In this document: positions 34,692 to 43,678 of the stretch, in pieces
Position numbering within the stretch: the stretch's first letter is position 1
Layout: each line of letters begins with the position of its first letter
From: Pseudomonas gingeri
GTDB taxonomy: Bacteria; Pseudomonadota; Gammaproteobacteria; Pseudomonadales; Pseudomonadaceae
NCBI RefSeq assembly: GCF_013385635.1
Contig: NZ_JACAPR010000020.1
Location: 1-55,321, forward strand
Direction of reading: 5' to 3'
Length of the DNA stretch: 55,321 bases
Notes under the pieces: generated by a model
Databases searched by the model: none
What the model saw: the letters and a program-made list of their open reading frames with translations, nothing else
Told to the model about the DNA's origin: nothing
Translations under genes and position numbers: made by a program

Positions 34692-36311
34692 ATGCATCGC
34701 CGCAATCTCCTGAAAGCTTCCATGGCCCTGGCGGCCTATACCGGCCTGTCGGCCAGCGGTTTGTTCGCGGCCCGGGCGCTTGCCGCCACCGCGGACGGTG
34801 ACATCGAACACTTTGATTTCGAGGCGTTGCAGACCCACGCGAAGAAACTCGCGAGCAATCCTTATGTCAGCACCCGGCAGGTGCTGCCGCCGACCCTGGC
34901 GAACATGACCCCGCAGCAGTTCAATGCCATCCAGTACGACGCGAAGCATTCGTTGTGGAACGAACTCAAGGGCCAGTTGGACGTGCAGTTCTTCCACGTC
35001 GGCATGGGTTTCAAGCAACCGGTGCGCATGTACAGCGTCGATGCCCAGACCCGCCAGGCGCGGGAGGTGCACTTCCGTCCGCCGCTGTTCAACTACGCCA
35101 ACAGTGGTGTCGATCAGTCCCAGCTCAAGGGCGACCTGGGTTTCTCCGGCTTCAAGCTGTTCAAGGCCCCGGAGATCGACAAGCACGATATCCTCTCGTT
35201 TCTCGGCGCCAGCTATTTCCGCGCGGTGGACAAGACCGGCCAGTACGGCCTCTCGGCCCGCGGACTGGCCATTGACACCTATGCGCAGAAGCGCGAGGAG
35301 TTCCCGGACTTCACCAAGTTCTGGTTCGAGACGCCGGGCAAGGAAAGCACCCGCTTCGTGGTCTATGCCCTGCTCGATTCGCCGAGCGCCACCGGTGCCT
35401 ATCGGTTTGATATCGATTGCCAGGCCGAACAGGTGGTGATGGCGGTCGATGCCCATGTCAACGCCCGGGTCGCCATCGAGCAACTGGGTATCGCGCCGAT
35501 GACCAGCATGTTCAGTTGCGGCACCCACGAGCGGCGCATGTGCGACACCATCCATCCGCAGATCCACGATTCCGACCGCCTGGCGATGTGGCGAGGCAAT
35601 GGCGAGTGGATCTGCCGACCGCTGAACAACCCGGCGAAACTGCAGTTCAATGCCTTTGCCGACAAGGACCCGAAGGGCTTTGGCCTGGTGCAGACCGACC
35701 ATGAGTTCGCCAGCTATCAGGACACGGTCGACTGGTACAGCCGCCGGCCGAGCCTGTGGGTCGAGCCGACCACCCCCTGGGGCGAGGGCTCGGTGGACCT
35801 GCTGGAGATCCCGACCACGGGCGAGACCCTGGACAATATCGTTGCCTTCTGGACGCCGAAGCAGCCGGTCAAGGCCGGCGATTCGCTGAACTATGGCTAC
35901 AAACTCTACTGGAGTGCCTTGCCACCAGTGGGCACGCCGCTGGCGCGGGTGCATGCGACCCGTTCGGGCATGGGCGGCTTTATCGAGGGCTGGGCGCCGG
36001 GCGAGCATTATCCTGAGGTCTGGGCGCGGCGCTTTGCCGTGGACTTCAACGGCGGTGGGCTGGAGCGCTTGCCGGAGGGCACGGGGATCGAGCCGGTGGT
36101 CACCACGTCCAATGGGCAGGTGAAGGATTTCAATGTCCTCAAGCTGGATGAGATCGGTGGGTATCGCGTGACGTTCGACTGGTACCCGACCAATGACAGC
36201 ATCGATCCGGTGGAACTGCGGCTGTTTATCCGCACCCAGGACCGGACGTTGAGCGAGACCTGGTTGTATCAGTATTTCCCGCCGGCGCCGGATCAGCGGC
36301 GTTATCCCTGA
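34692..36311 (+). CDS. opgD: Periplasmic glucan biosynthesis protein OpgD/MdoD
   Basis: 539 residues from the ATG at 34692, chosen because it places the twin-arginine signal HRRNLLKASMALAAYTGLSA at the very N-terminus; the upstream ATG at 34647 would displace it. The mature protein is the two-domain beta-sandwich of the OpgG/OpgD family (for example FDFEALQTHAKKLASNPYV and the C-terminal YQYFPPAPDQRRYP). It shapes the backbone of osmoregulated periplasmic glucans. The Tat signal is typical of OpgD and distinguishes it from the Sec-exported OpgG. Single gene, followed by a REP pair. Confidence 0.93.
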   Translation: MHRRNLLKASMALAAYTGLSASGLFAARALAATADGDIEHFDFEALQTHAKKLASNPYVSTRQVLPPTLANMTPQQFNAIQYDAKHSLWNELKGQLDVQFFHVGMGFKQPVRMYSVDAQTRQAREVHFRPPLFNYANSGVDQSQLKGDLGFSGFKLFKAPEIDKHDILSFLGASYFRAVDKTGQYGLSARGLAIDTYAQKREEFPDFTKFWFETPGKESTRFVVYALLDSPSATGAYRFDIDCQAEQVVMAVDAHVNARVAIEQLGIAPMTSMFSCGTHERRMCDTIHPQIHDSDRLAMWRGNGEWICRPLNNPAKLQFNAFADKDPKGFGLVQTDHEFASYQDTVDWYSRRPSLWVEPTTPWGEGSVDLLEIPTTGETLDNIVAFWTPKQPVKAGDSLNYGYKLYWSALPPVGTPLARVHATRSGMGGFIEGWAPGEHYPEVWARRFAVDFNGGGLERLPEGTGIEPVVTTSNGQVKDFNVLKLDEIGGYRVTFDWYPTNDSIDPVELRLFIRTQDRTLSETWLYQYFPPAPDQRRYP

Positions 36312-36351
36312 AGGACGCCAGGCCTCCCTTGAACAAGGGGGTGCCTGTTAT

Positions 36352-36434
36352 GGCCCTTTCGCGGGCAAGCCCGCTCCCACAGGGGGGCTACGCAACTCGG
36401 TCCATGTGGGAGTGGGCTTGCCCGCGAAGAGGCC
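36352..36434. repeat. Inverted pair of Pseudomonas REP elements
   Basis: TTTCGCGGGCAAGCCCGCTC begins the left copy (36352-36381) and the right copy (36405-36434) is its reverse complement, CTTGCCCGCGAA near the end. Loop of 23 bases. A classical fluorescens-group REP doublet between convergent opgD and msrA, where it can serve as a bidirectional transcription stop. Confidence 0.88.
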
Positions 36435-36441
36435 ATCGAAC

Positions 36442-37167
36442 TCACTGCACGTCCGGCACCAGTACCGGATCGGCCCGGTACAGGTCCGGATCCATGCGCT
36501 TGAGGTTCTCCACCTTCGGCATATCGTTGATGGCGATATACGGCGCATACGGGTGCAATGTCAGGTAGTTCTGGTGATAGCCCTCGGCCGGGTAGAAGAC
36601 CTTGTTGTCTTCGATCCTGGTGACAATCGCAGACGCAAACACCTTGGCCGCATTCAATTGCTCGATATAGGCCTGGGCGACTTTTTCCTGGTCGGCATTC
36701 ACCGGGAAGATGGCCGAACGGTATTGCGTGCCGCTGTCCGGGCCCTGGCGATTGAGTTCGGTCGGATCATGGGCCACCGAGAAGAACACCTGCAGCAGCT
36801 TGCCGTAGCTGATCTGGCTAGGGTCGTAGGTGACCTGCACCGACTCGGCATGGCCAGTGGTGCCGTCGCCGACATCCTCGTAATGCGCCGTGCCCGCCGC
36901 GCCGCCGGTATAGCCGGAGACCACGTTCTGCACCCCGCGCACATGCTGGAACACCCCCTGGACGCCCCAGAAACAGCCACCGGCAAACACCGCCGTGGCC
37001 TGGCCGGCCGCTGCCGGCTCATCCAGCGCCGGCGGGGCAATCTGCACCGCCGTCTCGGCCGCCCCGGCAAAGCGCTGGATCATCAGCACCGACAGCGCCA
37101 CGCCGGCAACTCCGGCGATCATCAGCAACGGCGACCTGGGTTTTTTCTGATTCACGGACTTGTTCAT
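36442..37167 (-). CDS. msrA: Exported peptide-methionine (S)-S-oxide reductase MsrA
   Basis: 241 residues from the ATG at 37167 (AAGAGGAAA upstream). The N-terminus has a basic start then a hydrophobic segment (LLMIAGVAGVALSVLMI), a signal anchor that puts the enzyme in the periplasm. The catalytic motif GGCFWGVQGVFQHVRGV is intact, followed by GYTGG, TGHAESVQVTYDP and the C-terminal YFPAEGYHQNYL region. Reduces the S epimer of methionine sulfoxide. Directly precedes, on the same strand, the gap to dipZ (19 bases), so dipZ and msrA are probably one transcript. Confidence 0.92.
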   Translation of the reverse strand: MNKSVNQKKPRSPLLMIAGVAGVALSVLMIQRFAGAAETAVQIAPPALDEPAAAGQATAVFAGGCFWGVQGVFQHVRGVQNVVSGYTGGAAGTAHYEDVGDGTTGHAESVQVTYDPSQISYGKLLQVFFSVAHDPTELNRQGPDSGTQYRSAIFPVNADQEKVAQAYIEQLNAAKVFASAIVTRIEDNKVFYPAEGYHQNYLTLHPYAPYIAINDMPKVENLKRMDPDLYRADPVLVPDVQ

Positions 37168-37186
37168 GCTGTTTTCCTCTTGGGTA

Positions 37187-38995
37187 TCAACCGAAGGTGA
37201 AGGCGTAGGCCTGGACACCCGGATCAAGAAACTCGATGGAGAAGGTGTGGTCGCCGATGTCTCCGGCCTGGCGCACCATTTGGTAGAGGCGTTGCTCGGT
37301 CACGGTGCCTTCGCCATTGGCGTCGGTATCGGTGCCATGGTTGGCGCCGGGCATGTCGCCGTCGATGCGGACCTTGAAGCGCACCGGCTTGCCATCGCTC
37401 GCCGGGCCGAGCACCAGGTGCAGGTCGCGGGCGTGGAAGCGGTAGATGACCTTGCCCGAGGCCTGGTTCAGCGCGGCCTGTTCCGAGTGCACGGTCCAGT
37501 TGCCTTCCAGGCCCCACTGGTTGAGCGTCGGTTGTTTCGGTGCCGAGTAGTTTTTCGGGTGATCGGCAACCTGCTCGCCAGGGGAGGCGAAGTTCTCGGC
37601 GCGGTCATACCCGACGTAGGTTTCCGGGGACTTCACTTCCGACTCGTCGGCGGCCTGCATCACGCCCTGGGCCTGGGTACTGACCATGCCGCCGGAGACG
37701 TTCTTGTTACCGGCTTCGGCCAGCAGTTGCTGGATGACCTGCTCGGAGCCGGCATAGTCGCCTTCGCCGAAGTGGTGGTAGCGCACGCGGCCCTGAGCAT
37801 CGACAAAGTAATGTGCCGGCCAGTACTGGTTGTTGAAACCACGCCAGATCGCATAGTTGTTGTCGATCGCTACCGGGTACTGGATGCCCAGCTTGGCGAC
37901 AGCCTGGCGCACGTTGTCGATGTCCCGCTCGAAGGCGAATTCCGGGGCGTGCACGCCGATCACCACCAGGCCCTGGTCGTGGTACTTCTGCGCCCAGGCG
38001 TTGACATAGGGCAGGCTGCGCAGGCAGTTGATGCAGGAGTAGGTCCAGAAGTCGATCAGCACCACCTTGCCCTTGAGGTCGGCGGCGCTCAGCGGTGCCG
38101 AGTTGAGCCACTGCACGGCGCCCGAAAGGTCGGGCAGGGTACCCTCCACCGGCAGGGCGCGTTCGCCGCCGCCGGTCTTGGCGGCCATCGCCATCATGCT
38201 GCCGCCGGCCTGGTCGCTGTTGACCGCGGCCATCATCGCGCCGCCTTGCGCCGGGGCGTCCTTCTGCACGACCGGGGTCAGGGTGTCGAGCAGCTTCTGT
38301 TCGATACCGGAGGTGGCAACGGTGGAGACCTTGGTCAGCAGGCCGGTGTCCAGACCCAGGGCAATCGCCACCACGCCGGCCAGCATCGCCGCACCCAGGC
38401 CACGGCGCAGCCATTCGCCGGTGCCGAGGTTGCGTTTCATCGCGGTGAACAGACGACCGCCCACCAGCAGCGCGCCGGCCAGGGACGTCGCGGCGCCGGC
38501 GGCATAGGCCAGCAGCAACAGCGTGGTGCCGATATTGGCGCCTTGCAGCGCGGCACCGGTGAGGATCAGGCCGAGGATCGGTCCGGCGCAGGGCGCCCAC
38601 AGCAGGCCGGTGGCAATCCCCAGCAGGAAGGACGACTTGACGCTCGTCTGGCCGCTGCCGTCCTGGGCCGAACGCGACAGGCGATCACCCGCCGACACCA
38701 GCGGTTGGGCCAGGCGATCGGCGAGGTGCGGGAACAGCAGGGTAATGGCGAAGAACGCCATCAGCGCCATGGCCAGCCAGCGGCCGTACTGGTTGGCCTG
38801 GACCACCCAGCCACCACCGACGGCGGCCAGGGTGGCGACCAGGGCGAAGGTCAGGGCCATGCCGCAGAGCAATGGCAGGCCGCTGCGGCGGAACGGTTCG
38901 CCGGAGCGGGCAAAGACAAACGGCAGCACCGGCAGGATGCACGGGCTGAGGATGGTCAGCAGACCGCCCAGGTACGCCAGGACAAGTAGAAACAT
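37187..38995 (-). CDS. dipZ: DipZ-type thiol:disulfide interchange protein (CcdA plus thioredoxin-like)
   Basis: 602 residues from the ATG at 38995 (AAGGA upstream). The N-terminal CcdA/DsbD-like membrane domain (about 1-240, several helices, TILSPCILPVLP and LLWAPCAGPILG with one Cys each) moves electrons across the inner membrane. A periplasmic thioredoxin-like domain follows with the active site SCINCLRSLP (C-x2-C). The C-terminal beta domain (about 460-602) is the DipZ-specific part. Such proteins feed reducing power to periplasmic partners. Flanked by exported MsrA and MsrB, it is the likely electron donor for both. Confidence 0.9.
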   Translation of the reverse strand: MFLLVLAYLGGLLTILSPCILPVLPFVFARSGEPFRRSGLPLLCGMALTFALVATLAAVGGGWVVQANQYGRWLAMALMAFFAITLLFPHLADRLAQPLVSAGDRLSRSAQDGSGQTSVKSSFLLGIATGLLWAPCAGPILGLILTGAALQGANIGTTLLLLAYAAGAATSLAGALLVGGRLFTAMKRNLGTGEWLRRGLGAAMLAGVVAIALGLDTGLLTKVSTVATSGIEQKLLDTLTPVVQKDAPAQGGAMMAAVNSDQAGGSMMAMAAKTGGGERALPVEGTLPDLSGAVQWLNSAPLSAADLKGKVVLIDFWTYSCINCLRSLPYVNAWAQKYHDQGLVVIGVHAPEFAFERDIDNVRQAVAKLGIQYPVAIDNNYAIWRGFNNQYWPAHYFVDAQGRVRYHHFGEGDYAGSEQVIQQLLAEAGNKNVSGGMVSTQAQGVMQAADESEVKSPETYVGYDRAENFASPGEQVADHPKNYSAPKQPTLNQWGLEGNWTVHSEQAALNQASGKVIYRFHARDLHLVLGPASDGKPVRFKVRIDGDMPGANHGTDTDANGEGTVTEQRLYQMVRQAGDIGDHTFSIEFLDPGVQAYAFTFG

Positions 38996-39049
38996 GGTTG
39001 AAGATCCTTGTGATAAGTCGTGATGGAGCGGTCTTGCACAAACTTGTTG

Positions 39050-39157
39050 GATCGTTCCCATACTCCGCGTGGGAATGCCTCACTGGACGCTCCGCGTCCG
39101 CTCCTGCGACGCAGAGCGTCACGGGCTGCATGTCCCACGCAGAGCGTGGGAACGATC
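39050..39157. repeat. Compound REP/palindromic element
   Basis: GATCGTTCCCATACTCCGCG at the left is mirrored by CAGAGCGTGGGAACGATC at the right (39140-39157), with a second GACGCTCCGCGTC / GACGCAGAGCGTC pair inside. This is the GTTCCCACGC-type repeat common in Pseudomonas intergenic DNA. It separates msrB from dipZ. Confidence 0.8.
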
Positions 39158-39164
39158 ATGAGAA

Positions 39165-39683
39165 TCAGGCGGCGCCTGGGGCGAAGGTCATGGCCACGCC
39201 GTTCATGCAATAACGCAACCCGGTCGGCCGCGGACCATCGGCGAACACATGACCCAGGTGCCCGCCGCAACGGTGGCAATGCACTTCGGTACGGGAAACC
39301 CCCAGCGACGTGTCGCGACGGGTGGCCACGGCGCTTTCCAGCGGCGCCGTGAAGCTGGGCCAACCGGTGTGGCTGTCGAACTTGGCGGCCGAGGAGAACA
39401 GCGTCAGCTGGCAGCCGGCACAGGCGAACACGCCGTCGCGGTGCTCCTCGTTGAGTGGGCTGCTGTAGGGGCGTTCGGTGCCTTCATGGCGCAGCACCTG
39501 GTACTGGTTGTCGCTCAGCAGCGCGCGCCATTCGGCATCGCTGCGGCTGACTTCGAAGGTCTCGTCCGGGGCGGCCGGGGCCGCGTTACCGCTCAGGGTG
39601 GCGGCCACGGCGCGCCAGTCGACGAAGCCGGCGGCGAGCAGGGCGGCGGCACTGGAGAAAAGAAAGCGTCTTCTGGAGGACAT
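39165..39683 (-). CDS. msrB: Tat-exported peptide-methionine (R)-S-oxide reductase MsrB
   Basis: 172 residues from the ATG at 39683 (GGAAG upstream). SSRRRFLFSSAAALLAAGF is a twin-arginine signal. The catalytic domain has the zinc pairs CAGC and CHRCGGHLGHVFADGP and the active-site RYCMNG. Reduces the R epimer of methionine sulfoxide. An exported stand-alone MsrB completes MsrA in the same compartment, with DipZ between them. The repeat at 39050-39157 may partly uncouple it from dipZ-msrA. Confidence 0.92.
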   Translation of the reverse strand: MSSRRRFLFSSAAALLAAGFVDWRAVAATLSGNAAPAAPDETFEVSRSDAEWRALLSDNQYQVLRHEGTERPYSSPLNEEHRDGVFACAGCQLTLFSSAAKFDSHTGWPSFTAPLESAVATRRDTSLGVSRTEVHCHRCGGHLGHVFADGPRPTGLRYCMNGVAMTFAPGAA

Positions 39684-39854
39684 GGCGTCACTTCCACGGC
39701 AGTGGGTCAGGCTTGCAGTGTCAGCCGGCAACGGTCGCCAAATCCTCCCGTAAAGTTAAATTAATTGTGAATATTTCCGCGTAACGATCCGGCACAATGA
39801 TTCAGGCTTTGTTGGCCGCGATGACCGCGGATATTTCTTGCAGGAACGCTGCCC

Positions 39855-40571
39855 ATGGATTCACCCAAACGCATACTGATCGTCGAGGATGACCTGCACC
39901 TGGCCGGGCTGCTGAGCCTGCACCTGCGTGACGAAGGTTATGAGGTCACCCATTGCGCCGACGGCAATCTGGGGCTGGCGCAACTGGAGAAGGGCTCGTG
40001 GGATGCATTGATCCTCGACCTCATGCTGCCGGGCGTCGATGGCCTGGAGATCTGTCGCCAGGCACGGGCCATGGCGCGCTACACGCCGATCATCATCACC
40101 AGCGCCCGTTCCAGTGAAATGCATCGGGTGCTCGGTCTTGAACTGGGCGCCGACGATTACCTGGCCAAGCCGTTCTCCATGCTCGAACTGGCGGCGCGGG
40201 TCAAGGCGCTGCTACGGCGGGTCGATGCCTTGGCCAAGAGCCTCAAGGTCGATGCCGGCAGCCTCGAACTCAACGGTCTGAGCCTCGATCCGCTGACCCG
40301 CCAGGCCGAGGTCAACGGCCAGTACCTGGAGCTGACGCCGAGGGAATTCGACCTGCTGCACTTCTTCATGAAGAACCCCGGCACGGTCTACTCGCGCATG
40401 GACCTGCTGAACCAGGTCTGGGGCTACCAGCACGACGGCTACGAGCACACGGTCAACACCCATATCAATCGCCTGCGGGCGAAGATCGAGGTCGACCCGG
40501 CGCAGCCCGAGCGAATCCTTACGGTCTGGGGCCGGGGTTATCGTTTCGCGCCTGCGGGGCGTGCCGAATGA
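39855..40571 (+). CDS. OmpR-family response regulator (likely redox/Msr control)
   Basis: 238 residues. Receiver with acidic residues VEDD (10-13), phospho-acceptor in LILDLMLPGVDG, ITSARSS and Lys in LAKPF; winged helix LTPREFDLLHFFMKNPGTVYSR ... VNTHINRLRAKIE ... WGRGYRF. It is divergent from msrB across about 170 bases, with its own kinase gene overlapping its stop by 4 nt (ATGA at 40568-40571). Position suggests that it controls the msrA-dipZ-msrB genes; this is inference from neighbourhood. Confidence 0.92.
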   Translation: MDSPKRILIVEDDLHLAGLLSLHLRDEGYEVTHCADGNLGLAQLEKGSWDALILDLMLPGVDGLEICRQARAMARYTPIIITSARSSEMHRVLGLELGADDYLAKPFSMLELAARVKALLRRVDALAKSLKVDAGSLELNGLSLDPLTRQAEVNGQYLELTPREFDLLHFFMKNPGTVYSRMDLLNQVWGYQHDGYEHTVNTHINRLRAKIEVDPAQPERILTVWGRGYRFAPAGRAE

Positions 40572-42031
40572 ACCTGACCCTGTCCCAGCGCTTGTCCGTG
40601 GTCTTTTCTATCCTGTTGCTGGCCTGCTGTGGCGCCTCGGTGTGGTTGCAGGTGCGTGCCAGCGACATGCACGAGAAGGAAGTGGTGCAGGGGCTGTCCC
40701 GCGACCTGGCCCGCAGCATCGCCCTGGAGAACCGTCTGGTGGGCACCGAAGGCCTGACCATGGAGGGTGTGCGGGCGCTGTTCGGCCAGTTGATGAATGT
40801 CAATCCGAGCGTCGAGGTCTACCTGCTCGATCCGGGCGGGCGGATCACTGGCGATGCGGCGCCGCAAGGCCATCTCAAGCGCGACCATGTCGACCTGCGC
40901 CCGATCCAGCGCCTGCTCGACGACCAGCCGCTGCCGATCCTCGGTGACGACCCGCGCAGCAATGACGGGCGCAAGGTGTTCAGTGCCGCCGCGTTGCAGG
41001 GTGGCGGCAAGAACCTGGGCTATCTCTACGTGGTGCTGCAGGGCGAAGAGCATGACCGCCTGGCGGCGCGGGTCTCGGCCAGTTCGGTCCTGCGCACCAC
41101 CTTGTGGGCCATGACCCTGGTGGCGCTACTCGGGCTGATTGCCGGCCTGATCGCCTTCCGCCTGATTACCCGACCGTTGCGCCGCCTGACCGACACCATG
41201 CGCGATTTCGACACCGATGTGCCGCCGGCTCGCTTGCCGGTGCTGTCGAGCGCGGGGTTCGGCAGTCGTGACGAAATCGAAGTGCTGGAAGCCAGCTTTG
41301 CACAAATGGCCGCCCGTATCGGTGAGCAATGGCGGACCCTGACCCAGCTCGACCAGGACCGCCGCGAGCTGGTGGCGAATATCTCCCATGACCTGCGCAC
41401 GCCGCTGGCCTCGCTGCACGGCTACCTGGAAACCCTCTCGCTCAAGGACGGCGTGCTGGCGGTCGACGAGCGTCGGCGTTACCTCGGTATCGCCCTGGCC
41501 CAGAGCAACAAGGTCGGCAAGCTGGCCCAGGCGTTGTTCGAGCTGGCGCGCCTGGAGCACGGCGCGGTGCGCCTGGAACGCGAGGACTTTTCCCTCAGCG
41601 ACCTGATCCAGGACGTGTTCCAGAAGTTCGAGCTGATGGCCGAGACCCGCCAGTCGAAACTGCTGGCGGTATTGCCCCGCGGCGCGTCGATGGTGAGTGC
41701 CGACCTTGGCATGATCGAGCGGGTGCTGACCAACCTGATCGACAATGCACTGCGCCATACCCCCGAAGGCGGGACCATCGAAGTGGCGCTGGTGCATGAG
41801 GCGGGGAAGGTGCAGGTGACGGTCAGCGATACCGGGCCGGGGATTCCGGCCAAGCTGCTGGAAAACCTCTTTCGTCGTCCCTTCAACCATGACGGCGACC
41901 GCCGCTCCGGTGGCCTCGGCTTATTGATCGTGCGACGCATCCTGCAACTGCACGACAGCCAGGTCCGTCTGCTGTCGATCCCGGAGAAGGGCGCTGTGTT
42001 CTATTTCGAGCTGATGGCGGCGGGTGACTGA
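40568..42031 (+). CDS. Sensor histidine kinase paired with the upstream regulator
   Basis: 487 residues. Membrane helices at about 10-28 and 178-200 enclose a periplasmic sensor of about 150 residues. HAMP, H-box ISHDLRTPLASLHGYLETL, N-box LTNLIDNALRHTPEGG, G1 DTGPGIP and a G2 region GGLGLLIVRR follow. The ATP-lid segment LENLFRRPFNHDGDRRSGG is slightly unusual with FRRPFN in place of the common F-x-RFYR. The ATG lies within the regulator stop (ATGA), showing translational coupling. Confidence 0.92.
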   Translation: MNLTLSQRLSVVFSILLLACCGASVWLQVRASDMHEKEVVQGLSRDLARSIALENRLVGTEGLTMEGVRALFGQLMNVNPSVEVYLLDPGGRITGDAAPQGHLKRDHVDLRPIQRLLDDQPLPILGDDPRSNDGRKVFSAAALQGGGKNLGYLYVVLQGEEHDRLAARVSASSVLRTTLWAMTLVALLGLIAGLIAFRLITRPLRRLTDTMRDFDTDVPPARLPVLSSAGFGSRDEIEVLEASFAQMAARIGEQWRTLTQLDQDRRELVANISHDLRTPLASLHGYLETLSLKDGVLAVDERRRYLGIALAQSNKVGKLAQALFELARLEHGAVRLEREDFSLSDLIQDVFQKFELMAETRQSKLLAVLPRGASMVSADLGMIERVLTNLIDNALRHTPEGGTIEVALVHEAGKVQVTVSDTGPGIPAKLLENLFRRPFNHDGDRRSGGLGLLIVRRILQLHDSQVRLLSIPEKGAVFYFELMAAGD

Positions 42032-42032
42032 T

Positions 42033-42620
42033 TCAGCCGTTGGCCGGCAGCAGGGCGGCGTGGGCGGCTTCGAGGATCTCATCGGAGATCGCCCGGCCAC
42101 GGGTCGAACGGGCCAGGGAGAGGGCGCCGACCAGCAATGAGTATTGCACCAGGGCGGTTTTCCGCGCTTCAGGCTCGGGGCTGTCGAGCAGAGCGCTGTA
42201 GGCGCCCACGAGTTTTTCCAGGCCTTCGACGTAGCTCTGGCGCACGGCGCTGTCGCTGTCCTCGTGGGCGAGGTCGCCGCAGAACGCTACCACCGGGCAG
42301 CCTGCGCCGGGATTGTCGCGGTGTTCGGTACTCAGGTAGTGCTCGACGATGGACTGGCGCGCCGCTTCGTGGCTGGGGGCTTCGGCCGTGCGTTGTTGCC
42401 AGCGTTCGGTCGATTGCTCGAAGCTGCGGCCACAGGCTTCGGCCGCCAGGGCTTCCTTGGAATCGAAGTGACCGTAAAAGCCGCCATGGGTCAGCCCGGC
42501 CGCGCCCATCACCTCGATCACGCTCAGGCCCTTGAGGCCGCGTTCACGGAACAGCCGCGCGGCGGCATCGGTGATGATTTCGCGGTTGAGTTCGGCCTGT
42601 TTGCGCGAGACGCGGGGCAT
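42033..42620 (-). CDS. TetR-family transcriptional regulator
   Basis: 195 residues from the ATG near 42620 with AGGAG in the adjoining upstream bases; a longer TTG form is not needed. The N-terminal helix-turn-helix (LNREIITDAAARLFRERGLKGLSVIEVMGAAGLTHGGFYGHFDSKEALAAEA, the last part being the canonical recognition-helix region) is TetR type. The C-terminal part resembles the LmrA/YxaF-like subgroup (PGAGCPVVAF) that senses aromatic or electrophilic ligands. Nearly convergent stop with the kinase gene (2-base gap). An inverted repeat upstream (about 42635-42658) suggests autorepression. Confidence 0.88.
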   Translation of the reverse strand: MPRVSRKQAELNREIITDAAARLFRERGLKGLSVIEVMGAAGLTHGGFYGHFDSKEALAAEACGRSFEQSTERWQQRTAEAPSHEAARQSIVEHYLSTEHRDNPGAGCPVVAFCGDLAHEDSDSAVRQSYVEGLEKLVGAYSALLDSPEPEARKTALVQYSLLVGALSLARSTRGRAISDEILEAAHAALLPANG

Positions 42621-42634
42621 GATGGCTCCTGATA

Positions 42635-42658
42635 ATAGATTCACGTAGACATCTATTC
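42635..42658. promoter_or_regulatory. Probable TetR-family operator
   Basis: AATAGAT and ATCTATT flank 10 bases, TCACGTAGAC. It lies about 14 bases upstream of the tetR start, where a dimeric repressor would block its own promoter. Coordinates may be off by one. Confidence 0.5.
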
Positions 42659-42660
42659 TA

Positions 42661-43584
42661 TCACAGGTGCTCCTGAGCAATCTCGTTGTCGGGGACGAAC
42701 TGGAGCGGGGCGGCGGGGATATTCAGTTCTTCTTCGAGGAAGCGCTGCAAGGCCCGCACCGCGGCCGCCTGGGCCAGGGGTACACGGCGTACATAAAGAC
42801 CGAAATCGACGGTCGGTGCCGGTGGCAGGCCATCGAGGGGGCCCAGTACGCGCATGCTCTGCGGCTGCACATTGCTTTCCAGCAGCACCGCGATGCCCAG
42901 ACCGGCCTCGACCGCCGATTGCACCGCCGGCAGGCTGGTGCTGCTGCACACCACGCGCCAGGCGATACCGGCCTGTTTCAGCAGTTGCGCCACCCGCGGT
43001 TGCCACAGACAGGTGCCACCGAAGGTCACCAGCGGCACTATCCGGTTGGACAGATCGGGGTCCAGCACCAGTCCCCTGGCGCCCACCCAGAACAACGGCT
43101 GGTTCCAGCTCACCTGGGGTTGGGCGTCGATGCCCTGGGAATCACCGATGACGATATCCAGCGCGCCGTCCAGCAGCCGGGCAGACATCGCCGCGCTGCT
43201 GTCGATGGTGATCTCCAGGGTGATATGCGGGTATGCCGCCGAAAAGCGGTGCAGGGCACGGGGCAGGCGGCCGACGGCAATGTCCTCCAGCAGGCCGAGG
43301 CGCACCGTGCCCGCCACCTGGCTGATGGACAGCGCCCGCCGTGCATCGGCGCCGGCCCCGAGAATGCTGTGGGCATAGGGCAGCAGCAGATGGCCGGCCT
43401 CGGTCAGACGCAGGCCGCGTGGGGAGCGGTCGAACAGGCGTCGCTGCAGATCCTCTTCCAGGCGGCGCAACTGCATGCTCACGGCGGCCTGGGTTCGGGC
43501 CAGGCGCTGGGCAGCTGTGCCGACCGCACCGGTTTCGGCAACGGTGATAAAGGTTCGCAACAGGTTGCTGTCGAGATCGCGCAT
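42661..43584 (-). CDS. LysR-family transcriptional regulator
   Basis: 307 residues from the ATG at 43584 in place of an in-frame TTG two codons upstream. The N-terminal winged helix (LLRTFITVAETGAVGTAAQRLARTQAAVSMQLRRLEEDL) is the LysR signature, followed by the periplasmic-binding-like sensor domain (VRLGLLEDIAVG ... LDIVIGDSQGIDAQP). Divergent from the EamA exporter gene across about 95 bases that hold a T-N11-A box, the usual layout of a regulator and its target. Confidence 0.9.
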   Translation of the reverse strand: MRDLDSNLLRTFITVAETGAVGTAAQRLARTQAAVSMQLRRLEEDLQRRLFDRSPRGLRLTEAGHLLLPYAHSILGAGADARRALSISQVAGTVRLGLLEDIAVGRLPRALHRFSAAYPHITLEITIDSSAAMSARLLDGALDIVIGDSQGIDAQPQVSWNQPLFWVGARGLVLDPDLSNRIVPLVTFGGTCLWQPRVAQLLKQAGIAWRVVCSSTSLPAVQSAVEAGLGIAVLLESNVQPQSMRVLGPLDGLPPAPTVDFGLYVRRVPLAQAAAVRALQRFLEEELNIPAAPLQFVPDNEIAQEHL

Positions 43585-43592
43585 TATCAATA

Positions 43593-43613
43593 TTCTTGAA
43601 GTAGCGATAAGAA
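43593..43613. promoter_or_regulatory. LysR-type T-N11-A box
   Basis: TTCTT (43593-43597) and AAGAA (43609-43613) are separated by exactly 11 bases, the classical LysR-family recognition layout. It is 9 bases before the lysR ATG and about 66 before the exporter ATG. Confidence 0.6.
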
Positions 43614-43678
43614 ATATCAGCTTATTTGAAGTTAGGGGGGCTGGCTAGGATGACCTGACTTTCACAGGAGGTTTTGTC

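Noticed and set aside
34572..36008. Long minus-strand open frame of 478 codons opposite opgD
   Set aside because: It is the shadow of a GC-rich gene: low-information Arg/Gly/His/Leu composition, no ribosome site, while opgD on plus has a Tat signal and full family features.
37160..38989. Plus-strand open frame of about 609 codons opposite dipZ
   Set aside because: Codon-bias mirror of dipZ; composition rich in Gly, His, Gln and Arg, no domain, and the minus strand carries clear CcdA and thioredoxin motifs.
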